A stretch of DNA of 64,000 nt from Welwitschia mirabilis (lineage: Eukaryota > Gnetophyta > Gnetopsida > Welwitschiales), in NCBI GenBank assembly GCA_051453625.1, contig JBOZIK010000001.1, positions 265,308,980 through 265,372,979 of the forward strand, written 5' to 3'. Positions 1 through 12,499 of this stretch are shown here, one piece after another; the stretch's first letter is position 1; every line of letters starts with the position of its first letter. The notes under the pieces were generated by a model. That model was not told the DNA's origin, ran no database searches, and was given only the letters and a program-made list of their open reading frames with translations. A program made the position numbers and the translations under genes.

Positions 1-706
1 TAGGCACATTTAAGGAGTCTTTGAGCATTACTTCTTTGCATTTAGTGCATTTTCTTCTACTATCAATTTTTCCTTCTCCACCATGTGGTTGATTTTCATG
101 TTGTTTCTTCACTTTTTCTCTATTTGTTATCTTTTTTTATTGTTTTTCTATATTTTCTAGTTTTTTGGATTTTTCTGGCTTCACCTTCGTCTACAAATAG
201 CTTCTTTGATGACTATCATTTCATATCTATTGTTCTGATGATANNNNNNNNNNNNNNNNNNNNNNNNNNNNNNNNNNNNNNNNNNNNNNNNNNNNNNNNN
301 NNNNNNNNNNNNNNNNNNNNNNNNNNNNNNNNNNNNNNNNNNNTATTATGGACCTAATCATTTTTTAGTTTCTTGTTATTTATCTAGAATGTTATTTAGA
401 GGACTATTATTTCTTCTTGATAGGTTTTCATGATCTGATGAGTTTCAGTCTTTCATGAGTTTAAGCACATTTAAGAATTCTTTGAGCATTACTTCTTTGT
501 ATTTAGTGCATTTTCTTCTACTACCACTTTTTCCTTCTCCATCATGTGGTTTTTTTTCATGCTATTTCTTCACTTTTTCTCTATTTATTATCTTCTTTTT
601 TTTGTTTTTCTATATTTTCTAGTTTTTTGGATTTTTCTGGCTTCACCTTCCTCTACAAATAGCTGCTTTGATGACTATCATCTCATGCCTATTATTCCGA
701 TGATAG
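1..706. repeat. Gap-flank duplication (1-243 and 464-706)
   Basis: The sequence before the 100-N gap at 244-343 recurs at 464-706 with scattered substitutions. It is the first of many duplications abutting a gap and is probably an unmerged contig overlap. Confidence 0.8.
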
Positions 707-765
707 AGGGGATAACACTAATTAGCACACAGTGAGATTCTAATATATTGGAGGGGTTTGGGATT

Positions 766-781
766 AGGGGGAGGGGGAAAA
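766..781 (+). other. Polypurine tract (PPT-like)
   Basis: An uninterrupted 16-base purine run in a T-rich context. Its place about 600 bases before the LTR start suits an accessory PPT of a Sirevirus-type element. Confidence 0.5.
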
Positions 782-1350
782 TTAATCTATACTTATTAGC
801 ATAATTTTTTAAATTTCTAACCTTTTATGATCTAACTTTATAATGGGTTGTTTGGATGAGTTTTTCAAGTTATTTGAATAATTTTTAACGAATTCATGAA
901 CTTTATCTTGCAAGATCTAGTAGCACACTCACATGTTTTTCATAGCCATGTTTTCAAATCATCTAAATTGTATTATATCTACCTACCTTTGTCCTTTTCC
1001 TTTTTGATGACACTAATGAATTTTGAAACATCAGATTCTAGGAAATAGCACTACTTAGGCTTGTCATGATAGTCCATTATCATTGTTTCTATAATATATA
1101 TATATAGTTTCATTTCATGAGCCATCAAAGTTACATTTGTATGATTTTTATATGTGTATAGCATTCATTTTTTCTATAATAACATGCTTAAGTAGGGGGC
1201 TCAAAAAAATTCTTCAACATTTGTATTAATTACTTCTTGATGATATCATTTTCTTACATTATTTTATGAACTCAATTTACATCCTTTCAAGCACTGTTTT
1301 TATCTTAGTCAAATTGGCTCACAATCTAGTTGATCTCTTGTCTTGTCAGG

Positions 1351-1368
1351 CAAAGCTAAGTAGGAGGC
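1351..1368 (+). other. Decayed primary PPT before LTR
   Basis: The purine-rich stretch CAAAGCTAAGTAGGAGGC lies directly upstream of TGTTGTGATG, a plausible copia LTR start. Two pyrimidine substitutions interrupt it, as expected from decay. Confidence 0.45.
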
Positions 1369-1878
1369 TATGTTGTGATGCAAATTTGTAGGAATTTAAT
1401 GGTGTATTCTGAGTACTTTTGTAGGACATTCACACAGGTTTTGATGTAATACTGAGGACTATGGAGACCCGATAGGATGATTAGTAAAACATGTGATACT
1501 TAATATTTTTGGCAATTTCTTATGCCTATTGTGATACTGATATGTGGAAGGAGGACTTTATGATGCAAAATATTAACTGATATTTGAGATTGAAGTAAAG
1601 AAATACTATCATCACCTATGTCATCCCCATGATAGGCAGGATGATGACATTACCAATATGGACAGACGCTACAAGGTTGACAACAATACATGAAGCACAT
1701 GGAGGCATATTGCACATGGTGACATTCCCTATGTTATCCCAACGACATGTGGGACAATAGTTGTTTTTGCATGTTTGGAAGAAATATATTTGTAAATGGG
1801 ATCAAATAATTCATGTGGGTTATTAGGGTTTTTGTTTCCCTTCTTTAGGGTTTTGCTTCTATAACCTTAAATGAAAAA

Positions 1879-1887
1879 CTATAAATA
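1879..1887 (+). promoter_or_regulatory. TATA box in LTR
   Basis: CTATAAATA is followed by C-rich and T-rich sequence, as in a plant LTR promoter. It sits about 510 bases into the LTR. Confidence 0.45.
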
Positions 1888-1915
1888 ACATTCCCCTTTT
1901 TTTATTTTTTCCCCA

Positions 1916-2342
1916 TATTTTGTACTTGAGGTCCATCTCATGCTACAGAAAGAAGTCTTCTTGGTGTTAGGCTGAGTTTCTTCTATTAAGATACTACTAT
2001 TCTGATTTTAAGTGGATGTAATGTTCTTGAATACTCTTTAAGTTAATAGAAATTCTCTTTTCANNNNNNNNNNNNNNNNNNNNNNNNNNNNNNNNNNNNN
2101 NNNNNNNNNNNNNNNNNNNNNNNNNNNNNNNNNNNNNNNNNNNNNNNNNNNNNNNNNNNNNNNATATTTTGTACCTGATACTTGTGACAAAGGATTAAAG
2201 GGCAAGAGATCCATCCCATGCTACAGAAAGAAGTCTTCTTGGTGTTAGGCTGAGTTTCTTCTATTAAGGTACTACTATTATGATTTTAAGTAAATGTAAT
2301 GTTCTTGAATACTCTTTGAGTTAATAGAATTTATCTTTTCAT
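1916..2342. repeat. Gap-flank duplication (1916-2063 and 2164-2342)
   Basis: The block with CATGCTACAGAAAGAAGTC occurs on both sides of the 2064-2163 gap. The right copy carries about 30 extra bases near its start. It is a probable contig overlap inside the LTR. Confidence 0.8.
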
Positions 2343-2767
2343 TCCAATTCTATAAATGTCCCTTGTGGTTTAAGTTGGTCATAGTTAAGTGATAGTTTTG
2401 TGATTTGTTTAGATCATAAGAGTAACCTTTGTCAAGGTTGACTTTGATTAGTATTAGATTTACNNNNNNNNNNNNNNNNNNNNNNNNNNNNNNNNNNNNN
2501 NNNNNNNNNNNNNNNNNNNNNNNNNNNNNNNNNNNNNNNNNNNNNNNNNNNNNNNNNNNNNNNNNNNNNNNNNNNTATAGAGAAGGTAGTCTTTGTGATA
2601 AAAGTATTAGGATCTAAGTAGAATTTATTTCTATTTACATCCACTTCATTTCATATTCATTCATCTTGCATTGCTTTTGCATTATTATTTACTTCTAGCT
2701 ATTAAAATAAAAAAGACTAAAAATACCTTTGAAAATCAATTCTCTAGCTCTAAGCCTAGTTCCTTCA

Positions 2768-5700
2768 TTGGATCACGACATTTGGGTGAACTCCCCTCTA
2801 TACTTGAGTGTGTTTTCTAAAAGTTTTTTGATTTATAGGTTTACCTTAAAAAGCTTTAGGATTGCATAAATTCACACCTTAACATGCATTTTTTCCTCCA
2901 TAGTGAGATGATAATTTTTCTATCTTTAGATGTTTACTTAGTAGGTGCTTTAACTTTCTACAAATTTCATAGAAGACTAGTAATTTTTATATTTAACTTT
3001 TAGATTGCACTCTTTCTATTTGTAAAAGACAAAGCACTAAAAACTAGTAATTTTTCATATTTGACTTTTAGATTACACTATTTCTATTTGAAGTAAAACC
3101 TAGTTGACTAAATATCCTTAATTTTTTATAGAATTATCCAGATGAAGAATCTAGCTAGTACTAATTTGGTTTTCTTTATTGCATTTTATTTAACTTAATG
3201 AGATCCTTATATTATAAGGCTATATTTATGAAAAGATCTTCACCCCAAAATTATAATATAAATTGAGAAATCCTTATTCAAATGAATAATATTTAGAAAA
3301 GGTTTAGGTCTGGTTGTTCCCTTAGGATCCATTTTGCCAAAGTGAGTCCTCTCACTTTAAAAAATCATTAGCCCTTATTATTAGTTTATCTTTATTCTTT
3401 TTGTTGTCAAACTAAAATAGCACTAGCCCATCTAGCATAGTAATAAATTGGGCTTTAATGATTCTTATTCATTCAGTAATAACCCAATCCCTAATTAGGT
3501 TTAACCTTGATCTTATTCTAGATGAAATAAATTTTTCTATGAGACTGTACCAAATTTTTTTCAATTTTACAAATGAATCATCATCTATATGTAGGACTAA
3601 AGTTCTTTCTTCTCTAGAGAACTTGGATTTCTCCATAGTTGAGTAGAGTTCTATGTAAAAAAACACTAAAACAACACAAAAAAAGAGATTTCAATGAAAT
3701 CATCCTCTTACATGGATAATTTCCTACTATAACTTGGACCACCACTTGTATCCCATAGCCCTTCTCTAAGACACCACCATTGCTCCTTCTCTAGACTGAT
3801 CCTACACTTTGCAACTTTACCTAGAATCTTAAATGATATTTTATAATAGGAATAGTGTGATCATTAGTTTAATTTAAAAAATTCTTTATTAGAAATAATT
3901 AATTATTATTAATACAAATTAACAATGAATACCATAATACTATAAAAGTTTTAAATATGATATTTCTTTTGATTGATAATTTAAGATAAATTTATGATTA
4001 AAGATTGTCATTATCAAAAATTAAAAAACATTGTGATGGTTTTAAAAAGTAGTGTAATAAATTTGTAAAAAGATTCAAATTTTTTGTCTTAACATTAAAA
4101 GATGTTATTTTCACTTAAGAACAAAGATAAATTATGAAAAGAAAATACAATACTATTGAACAAATTAAATTAGAAAATCAGATAAAATTGCATATGTTGT
4201 AAATAGATAGAATTGGTAAATTTTAAAATTTAAAATTTTAATAGTAGAATTATCATATACCTAGAAGACAATTATAGATAAGTTGAAACGCCCATGGATA
4301 CCTTAGACCTATATATGAAATTTTTAAAGTAATAATTCTAACTTCCATATAGGTGTTAATAAGAAAAAGTAAAAATAAGAATCCATGTCTATGGATATTT
4401 GTAAATAATAACAATTTCTTGTTATAGGAAAAAGTATTTACCATTATTAAAAATTATGAGTCTTTGTCATATTATTAGATGTTCAAATATGATATGTCAT
4501 AGTACTATATAAGAGTTTTAAATATGATAATTTTTTCTACTAATAATTTGAAGTAAATCTTTTGATTAAAGGTTCTTGTTATTGTACAAGATAAAAGAAG
4601 AAAATTATCATGGTTTGAAAAGGTAGTACAATATATTCATGAAGGAATTATGAATGTTTTATATTACATTAAAAGAAATTGTTTTCATTATACATCACCT
4701 TGATATGAATTTATATTTTTAGTTAAAAACTATTAATGAACAAAGATAGATAGTTCTAGAAAGTTATATCATAGGTTTTAATTTAAAAGATGTAATTTAT
4801 AATCTTGAAAATAAACTATTTATTTACAAAATATTTCAAATTTTATTATTCCTTCATCATCAAATACTAAAATTATTTTCATCAATAAAAAATGTAATAA
4901 AAGTAGTTAACTTAAGAATCATAAGAAGAAGATTGATATTTTTGCAACAGTATATGATCTTTTCTTCTATCATGTATGCTTGAAGATGAACTTCAAAAGT
5001 TGGATGTCTAATTCAAAGATGCTTATGATTATATGGGTCTAGCATTTTATATCAACTATTTTGTTTTTATAATATTATAACATTAATATTTTTAAGAGTT
5101 TCTTAGTTATAAAATTTAAATACTATATTTGATTATAAGTTTGATAAATAACATAGAGAGAGTTCAGTTTAAATGTTATTTAGGAACATACAATCCATAA
5201 ATTATTAAAAGTTTAATAAATATTAAAAAGGATAATTTTACATAGATTTCTATTCTAGTGAATGACAGGTGTTTTAATTTGTTAATATAGAATAATATTA
5301 AAGGTTTATTATATGAAGTTTTAGATTTAAAAATAATAAATAATTACTTATTTATTTGAAAGTAGCTTTGAATTTTATAAAAAAGGTTAAAAAGTATGAA
5401 GTTCATTATTTTATAAAACAAGGATCATGTTGAAGAATTATTTTAAGAAATAAATTAAAAAATTTAAGAATATTCTTAAGTAAAATGTCAAACGAAGAAT
5501 ATGATAGGGATGTGAATGTAAAGAATTACTTGATAATCTTCATTATTTCATGATACTAGAAACTGAAAATTTACAAAATAATTTGGAGTAAATATTGGAA
5601 AATGAAATAAGTAATTCAAAATCTAAAATGATTTACTAGATGTAAGATATATATCCTTAAATTAAACTATGTCAATAAAATTTATATCTTAAGTAGACTA

Positions 5701-6090
5701 TTAAGAACAAAGATATAATATAGATAATATTTATGTATAGCTACATACTTAAGGAAAGAAGAAATAAACATTTTATACTCATTAAAGTTGTTTAAAAAAT
5801 AAATTTTTAAGAATAATGAATTTAATTATTAAAAAATATTATTTAATACAATGTAGTTCAAGTTTTTCATAAAAGGCTTATCATTTTGGATTAATATTTA
5901 TTTTAATGGATGGACATTTTAGTTTACTTTAATTTATATGTATTTTTCATTAATATTGTATGATTTTGTTATGATTATTATAAACTATGTAAAGTATTTA
6001 GCTTTTTTAGTTAAAATATAAGAATTATTAGCTATAATGTATTCTTTTATAGTAAAATATAACCTCTAATATGAATTTCAAGGTGAATTA
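2768..6090. other. AT-rich stretch without recognisable gene
   Basis: No retroelement domain, RNA gene or convincing coding frame is visible on either strand. A segment at about 3690-3840 is somewhat richer in G+C and could be a fragment of a gene or older repeat, but its frames contain stops and I recognise no family. 3900-6090 is extremely AT-rich with short A/T runs. Confidence 0.6.
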
Positions 6091-6095
6091 GTAAT
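6091..6095 (+). repeat. Target site duplication, left copy (GTAAT)
   Basis: GTAAT directly precedes the 5' LTR. GTAAG directly follows the 3' LTR at 18578-18582, and ATAAT follows the duplicated 3' LTR at 28462-28466. Each differs from GTAAT by one base, as expected for an aged 5-bp copia target duplication. Confidence 0.65.
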
Positions 6096-7373
6096 TATTA
6101 AGTTAATACCTATCAGGTTAATATTAAATTAACATTTTCTATTTAATAAAACATGTTGTATCTTGTGTATAAAATATTAATCTGTATAGACTAAAAGCTA
6201 AAACATTTTATCACAAATCAAACATGAACCTAATAGTTTTAATATCCTTAATGGAATCAATTGGATTTCTAAGGAGTCTATTGAACCTAAATCATGAAGT
6301 ATTACAAACTAACTATAAAGGGGTAGACTGAATTCTAAAGGGGTCAACTAGACTTGAGCATCAAATATTTCACATCTAACCATTAAGGAATCAACCAGAT
6401 TTTAGATGAGTCGACTAGGCATGAAGTAAAATGTTTTCATCCTTTGTCAGCAAGGGATCAGCTAGAGTTTTAAGGATTAATTAGACCTAAGCCATAAAAT
6501 AGTTTTATAATTTTTGCTAGATATGGAGCAATTGGATGAATATGGGAGTGACTAGATATGCAGTTGACTAGATCCTAAGGGATCGACTAGACATGGAGTC
6601 ATAAAAAAAAGGATTAATTAAAATAATATGAAGTAAATCGACTTTAGTGATGGAATCAGTTAAGAACAACTAGACATTTTAAGGAGTTGACTAGTTGTGA
6701 CAAAAATGGGATTTTTCTAGCTATTTATGCATCCGTTTTTATTTGTTGAAGAATATTTTCACTTGTAAAAACCCTAAAAAGCTTCTTATATATATTTTCT
6801 AAGAGTCAAAATCACCATACCACTCTTGCATAACTTTTGGAATCATTTTAGAACTCATTAGTACATCCTATGTCTGACTAAAGACAAATAAAGATTTTTT
6901 GTTATCAGTTGTACTTGGTTAATTAGTTGCACTATACATTCATGGATTATACTATCTTCTCAAGTAGTTTAGTAATATCATTCTTGAGCTAGAGATTTAT
7001 GGAACCTATGCATTATGACACACCATTATCATGGCATCACATTTTTTTATAAATATTGAGACTGAGCCTTAAAAAAGTCCAATCATAAATGTTACAAGTA
7101 AAGCTAAAGTACTTTAAAAAAGTTTAATGAAGATCTAGATCAAGCTTGGGTGGAATCTAATCACCAAGAGTGGAGTAGGGGGTTTCCTAAACCACTATAA
7201 ATTATGTGTTCATCTCCATTGGTACCTCTGTGATTTTAATTTTTTTCTTTTATATTATTTTTAGTTTTCCATTCGCACAAATATTCTAGTATTCATTTCT
7301 TATGGATATATCTTGTGAATATATTTGTTTAAATTTTTAAATCCTATTTACACTTAGGGTTCTATATCCTTCA
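6096..7373 (+). repeat. 5' LTR of the Sirevirus-like element
   Basis: It starts TATTAAGTTAATA, decayed from a TG start, and ends CCTTCA two bases before the PBS. The same sequence recurs downstream of PPTs at 15922, 16762, 25971 and 27161, which defines it as an LTR. The U3 half is built from degenerate modules of the form (G)GTCGACTAGAC...AAGGGG. A TATA-like TATATATA lies at 6787-6794. Confidence 0.85.
6787..6794 (+). promoter_or_regulatory. LTR TATA box
   Basis: TATATATA follows GCTTCT. The other LTR copies read CTCCTATATATTT at the equivalent place, so the motif is conserved between copies. It probably marks the U3/R promoter. Confidence 0.5.
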
Positions 7374-7375
7374 TT

Positions 7376-7387
7376 TGGTATTAGAGC
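7376..7387 (+). other. Primer binding site for initiator Met-tRNA
   Basis: TGGTATTAGAGC differs by one C-to-T change from TGGTATCAGAGC, the usual plant copia PBS. It lies two bases after the LTR end. Confidence 0.85.
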
Positions 7388-7420
7388 TAGATAGAATCAT
7401 TATTAGATCTTAATAGGTCT

Positions 7421-9431
7421 AGACTCCTATACCCTAAAAATAGGTAACCCTTCAGATGGATTTTATATTAGTCATTAATACATGTTTAATGGGATAAATA
7501 TGTTTATTGGAAGGCCCATATGAGAATTTTTCTCAAATCCCTAGATGTAGAAGAGGTAATTTACAATGGTTACACTATGTCCACTCTATCCAAAACTAAT
7601 GCTCATAGAAATACTATAGTAGTAGCAAAAACTCAAGATCAATGAACTCCCACTGATAGATCTAAAGCTATCTTAGACGCTCGTGCTCTTAATGTAATTT
7701 TTTATGTGGTATGTGTAGATGAATTCAAATGAATCATAAACTATGAACATGTAAAAGAATCTTAGAACATCCTTGAAATAGAACATGAAGAAACATCTAC
7801 TATTAAATAGACAAAACTTCAAATGATCATTTCCAAGTTTGAAGACATTCACATCGATGAGGAGGAAATACTATAAGAGTTATTTGCTAGACTAACATAC
7901 ATAATAAATTCTATGGCATGTGTAGGCAAAAGAATGAAAGAAGCAAAGGTGGTTTAAAAAGTGTTAAGATCTCTTCCAAAACTATTTAAGCTAAAGGTCA
8001 CTACCATTAAAGAAAGTAAGAACATTAATTAAATAGCACTTGAGGAACTGTAAGATAATAGTCAAACTTATGAATTGAAATTTACTAAAAATAGAAAAAA
8101 GAGTCCTGTTTTAAAAAGTGTGAACGAAGACTATAAATCAAAAAAATCAAATGAAGACTTTGTTGATGATAAAGTTATCCTTATAGCAGGGAGATTCAAA
8201 AAATTTTGACACAGAAGAAAGAAAGAAGCTAAATCAATCAAAGAATCAAAAATAGATCATTCTAAGTTTAGAAAAGGTAAAAAAAAAGGAAGGAGATCCA
8301 ATGTTATGATTGAAAAGATTATGAACATATTGAAAATTAATGTTTAAACAATAAGAGAGATTAGAATACATCAAAAACATCATCNNNNNNNNNNNNNNNN
8401 NNNNNNNNNNNNNNNNNNNNNNNNNNNNNNNNNNNNNNNNNNNNNNNNNNNNNNNNNNNNNNNNNNNNNNNNNNNNNNNNNNNNCCTAAACCCTAAAAAT
8501 AAGTAACCCTTTAGATGGATTTTATATTAGTCATTAATATATGTTCAATGGGATAAATATGTCTATTAGAAGACCCATATGAGAATTTTTCTCAGATACC
8601 TAAATGTAGAAGAGGTAATTTACAATGGTTACACTATGCCCCCTCTAGCTAAAACTAATGCTCATAGAAATACTATAGTAGTAGAAAAAACTCAAGATCA
8701 ATGAACTCCCACTGATAGATCTAAAGCTATCCTAGACGCTCATGCTCTTAATGTAATTTTTTGTGTGGTATGTATAGATGAATTCAAAAAAATCATAAAC
8801 TATAAACATGCAAAAGAATCTTAGAACATCCTTAAAATAACACATGAAGAAACATATACTATTAAATAGACAAAACTTTAAATGATCATTTCCAAGTTTG
8901 AAGACATTCACAGGGATGAGGAGGAAATACTATAAGAGTTCTTTGCTAAACTAACAGACATTATAAATTCTATGGAATGTATAGGCAAAAGAATGAAAGA
9001 AGCAAAGGTGGTTTGAAAATTATTAAGATCTCTTCCAAAAATATTTAAGCCAAAGGTCACTACCATTAAAAAAAGCAAGAACATTAATCAAATGGAACTT
9101 AAGGAACTGTAAGTTAATATTCAAACTTATGAATTGAAATTTACTAAAAATAGAAAAAAGAGTCTTGTGAACGAAGAATATAAATCAAAAAAATCAAATG
9201 AAGACTTTGATAATGATAAAGTTACCCTTATAGCAGGGAGATTCAAAAAATTTTACACAGAAGAAAGAAATAAGGTAAACCAATCAAAGGATCAAAAAGA
9301 GATCATTCCAAGTTTAGAAAAGGTCAAAAAAAAAGGAAGGAAATCCAATGTTATGATTAAAAAGGTTATGGACATATTTCAAATGAATGTTTAAACAATA
9401 AGAGAGATTAGAAGATGTCAAAAACATCATC
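7421..9431. repeat. Gap-flank duplication (7421-8384 and 8485-9431)
   Basis: The start of the internal region through the gag zinc knuckle appears twice around the 8385-8484 gap. Differences are scattered substitutions and small indels of a few percent. Count gag once. Confidence 0.85.
7470..8343 (+). pseudogene. copia gag remnant, first copy
   Basis: Gag forms the particle coat that packages element RNA. From the ATG at 7520 the frame reads MRIFLKSLDVEEVIYNGY, followed by a UBN2-type gag region with recognisable KLQMIISKFEDIHIDEE and VLRSLPK blocks. A CCHC zinc-knuckle remnant spans 8302-8343: first Cys, His and last Cys codons keep the CX2CX4HX4C spacing, while the second Cys position is a stop. 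More than eight in-frame stops, many where Gln or Trp is expected, kill the gene. The second copy after the gap is probably the same locus. Confidence 0.8.
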
Positions 9432-9669
9432 TTTCATTACTACATGGGATAACATGGATGAAGAGGATGATAGTAGCTCAAGGCAAGAATTAGATAGAGA
9501 TCAAAGACTCTCATTCATGGAAATAGTTCTTCCCTTAAAGAACTTACCTTGTTCATCTAAACTTGATAACTTAGATCTCATTAAAGAAGATCAAAATGAG
9601 GTTGAAGATACCTACCAAGAATTATACTCAGAGTTTGAAAAATTAACAAAGTATGTGTTAATGATCTGA
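8535..9669 (+). pseudogene. copia gag remnant, second copy with C-terminal part
   Basis: Same gag as the preceding entry, shown again after the assembly gap and continuing further. An 86-codon open stretch (9134-9394) covers the basic region before the knuckle, but in a shifted frame at the end. The knuckle at 9349-9390 keeps Cys, Gly, His and the last Cys, with a stop at the second Cys. An acidic tail follows (MDEEDDSSSRQELDRDQRLS), open for 84 codons in a neighbouring frame, and ends at TGA 9667. This tail lies between the gag knuckle and protease of the element. Decayed, not functional. Confidence 0.75.
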
Positions 9670-11209
9670 ATAAGATAATAAAGGTTATAACCAAAGAAAA
9701 ATAGGAGTTAAAGATAAATTATAAAATGGTCCAAATTTAAAAGTCTAAATTTTCTCTATAGGTAAAAAACTTGTCTCATTTTGTTGGTAAATTTTTAAAT
9801 AGTTTTACTAAGTTGAAATAGATTCTTGAAATGTGAAAACTAGCTCATAATAAAAAAGGTATTAGATTCATCCCTCAAAGACCATAAAATCAGCTAAATT
9901 AAGTATCATGGTAAAATAGTTTCGTTTCAAAAATTACATGCCATTTTTATGATAATTCTAACCATTCTAAGTTATTTTATAATCCTATAAAGTTAATGCT
10001 TTTTTTAAATTATGTTAGCAATTTTCCTTCTAAATTTGTTTCAAGAAGAGGTCTATCACATCAGTTAAAAAGCACCAAGTGTATGAGAGTTGATAATTTG
10101 AAAATTCTTTTGATTCAAATAGCTTTCAAGGTATCAGTTAAACTAGCTAGTACTTGGATAGTATCTACTCTTAATACATGATGGGGGACAAGTAAAGATT
10201 CAAACATCTAAATGACTTTAATGGTGGAGAAGTTATACTCACTAATAATGGAAGACCAAGATTGAAGNNNNNNNNNNNNNNNNNNNNNNNNNNNNNNNNN
10301 NNNNNNNNNNNNNNNNNNNNNNNNNNNNNNNNNNNNNNNNNNNNNNNNNNNNNNNNNNNNNNNNNNNTAAGAGAGATTAGAATACATCAAAAACATCATC
10401 TTTCATTGCTACATGGGACAACATGGATTAAGAGGATGATAGTAGCTCAATCCAAGAATTAGATAGAGATCAAAGACTCTCATTCATGGTAATAGTTCTT
10501 TCCTTACAGAACTTACCTTGTTCATCTAAAATTGATGACTTAGATCTTATTAAAAAAGGTCAGAATGAGGTTAAAGATACCTACCAAGAATTGTACTCGG
10601 AGTTTGAAAAATTAACAAAGTATGTGTTAATGATCTGAATAACATAGTAAAGGTTATAACCAAAAAAAAAGAGGAGTTAAAGATAAAGTATAAAATGGTT
10701 CAAATTTAAAAGTCTAAAATTTTTATATAGATAAAAAACTTGTCTCATTTTGTTGGTAAATTTTTAAATAGTTTTACTAAGTTGAAACAAATGCTTAGAA
10801 TGTGAAAACTAGCTCATTCTAAAAAAGGTGTTAGATTCATCCCTCAAAGACCACAAAATTGCTAAATTAAGTTTCATCATAAAATAGTTTTATTTAAAAA
10901 ATTACATGTCATTTTTATGATAAGTATAACCATTCTAAGTTATTTTGTAATGCTATAAAGTTAATGTTTTTTAAAAATTCTGTTAGAAATTTTCCTTCTA
11001 AATTTGTTCCAAGAGAAGATGTATCACATCAGTCGAAAAGCACCAAGTGTATATTCAAATAGCTTTCAAGGTATCAAGTTAAACTAGCCGATACTTAGGT
11101 AGTGGCTACTCTTAACACATGATGGGGGACAAGTAAAGATTCAAACATCTAAATGACTTTAATGGTGAAGAAGTTACATTTACTAACAATGGAAGAGCCA
11201 AGATTAAAG
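9399..11209. repeat. Gap-flank duplication (9399-10267 and 10368-11209)
   Basis: The acidic gag tail through the protease start is repeated around the 10268-10367 gap with small differences. Probable contig overlap. Confidence 0.85.
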
Positions 11210-11461
11210 GAATTGGAAGCATTAGTGGAAGTAACTTGACCAAAATAAATGAGATTTTATATGTTAATGGTCTTAATCATAATTTACTTAGCATTAGTTA
11301 AATTTGTGATAAATGACATAAAATTGTTTTTAATAGTATAAAATGTAAAGTTAGAGATGGTAAAATGAATGATGTTATTCTTAAGATGAATAGAATAGAT
11401 AATGTCTATAGTATTGATCAGCATTTTTCTACATGTTATTTTTCTCATGTAAACCAAAAAG
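11088..11461 (+). pseudogene. copia protease remnant
   Basis: The aspartic protease cleaves the element polyprotein. Just after the duplicated gag tail the frame reads YLGSGYS, stop, HMMGDK: an active-site-like block in which the Asp codon has become Gly (GGT). In the copy before the gap, at about 10150, the Asp codon is kept (YLDS) but the next Gly is Ile. A glycine-rich beta-strand region follows (KIKGIGSISGSNLTKI), then NGLNHNLLSIS, the usual protease end. Stops at several Trp/Gln positions make it inactive. Confidence 0.75.
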
Positions 11462-12060
11462 AACTTTAACATAAATGTTTAGGACACATAAATTATGATC
11501 ATTTCAAAATAATTATTAGAAAGGAAATCATTAAAGGAATTTTAAATATTAATATTAAAAGACATAATCTTTATGATGCATGTCACAAAGAAAAATAAGT
11601 AAGAATCTCTCACAAAAGCAAAATTCTAATTTCCACAATAATGCCTTTCAAGCATATGATTGATGACTACTTAATATTTACTTAAGTTGACTTTCTTGGA
11701 AATAAATATAAAACGTATAAAAGTTGGGTTAAAGTATGCAACAAAATTCAAAACGAAAAAGGTTACACCATTAAGAAAATTAGAAGCGATCATGAAGGAG
11801 AGATTTAAAACCATTTGCTTGAAAAGTATTGCATTAAAAATAGTATTGAACACTAATTATTAGCTCCAAAATGCCTCAACAAAATGGAAGTGCTGAGAGG
11901 AAAACTAAGTCCTCTAAGAAATGGCTAGAATAATGTTGAATGATAATGAGATTTCTAAAACTTTTTGAGCTAAATCTATAAGCACTTCTTGTTACATTAT
12001 AAATAAAGTCTATCTTAGACTAAGAATAGATAAAACTCTGTATGAGCTTTAGAAATGAAG
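11462..12060 (+). pseudogene. copia GAG-pre-integrase and integrase remnant
   Basis: Integrase inserts element cDNA into the host genome. The pre-integrase block reads HKCLGHINYDHF. The integrase core keeps VDFLGNKYKTY near the first catalytic region, IRSDHEGE around the second Asp at about 11790, and KMPQQNGSAERK near the catalytic Glu at about 11880. The distal part carries YNKVYLRLRIDKT-like text with stops. Order and spacing match copia (integrase before RT). At least seven stops and a few indels show it is dead. Confidence 0.8.
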
Positions 12061-12499
12061 ACAACTAAATGTTTCATATTTTTAAGTATTTGGGAGTAAG
12101 TGCTTCATTATAAAGGATAAAAAATAATTAAGTAAATTTGAATTAAAGGCTAATGAAGCAATCTTTTTGGGACAGTCAACTAGAAGTAGAGCTTGTCAAG
12201 TGTTCAATAAAAGAAACCTAACTATGGAAGAGTTAATAAATGTATAAATAGATAATGATAGCATAAGAAATCTTCCTTCAAATGATGAAGAAAACATATC
12301 TCCAAGCACTCCCACATTAAAAGAAAACTCAACTAAAAAATAAGAAGTTTCAACTAAAGAAGTCACTATTAAAAAGGTTAAAGAGCTAGAATTCCATCCT
12401 TTAGGATCCATCATTAAAGAAATCCATTTAGATATTAGAATAAGGAGCTCTATGAAAAAATTTTATGCTCACATTTATTATGTCTATCAAGTTGAATCT

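Larger units (their letters stand above)
1..1370 (+). mobile_element. Internal 3' end of a Sirevirus-like copia element
   Basis: This stretch precedes a PPT and an LTR-like sequence, so I read it as the untranslated 3' part of a copia element on +. It contains a purine run AGGGGGAGGGGGAAAA at 766-781, a weaker G-run at 1194-1199 and a decayed PPT just before the LTR. The first 700 bases are T-rich on + and would encode a Lys-rich peptide on -, but both readings have stops. No pol domain lies inside the window on its left, so the element is cut by the window edge. Several spaced PPT-like tracts before the LTR are a known Sirevirus trait; that lineage assignment is inference. Confidence 0.5.
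1371..2767 (+). mobile_element. LTR of the left Sirevirus-like copia element
   Basis: It begins with TGTTGTGATG after a PPT and contains a promoter-like CTATAAATA at 1879-1887. It ends near TAGTTCCTTCA, the same type of ending as the LTR of the 6096-18577 element (TATATCCTTCA). Two N gaps and one gap-flank duplication lie inside, so its true length is shorter than the span. Target site duplications could not be checked because the 5' LTR is outside the window. The right boundary rests only on the similarity of the terminal motif. Confidence 0.45.

Noticed and set aside
3458-3666. Overlapping open frames on both strands
   Set aside because: Short, both strands open about equally, no known motif. 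Treated as chance.
8485-8500. Telomere-like CCTAAACCCTAAAAA
   Set aside because: Only two units, and the homologous position at 7421 reads CCTATACCCTAAAAA, so it is chance sequence within the retroelement leader.
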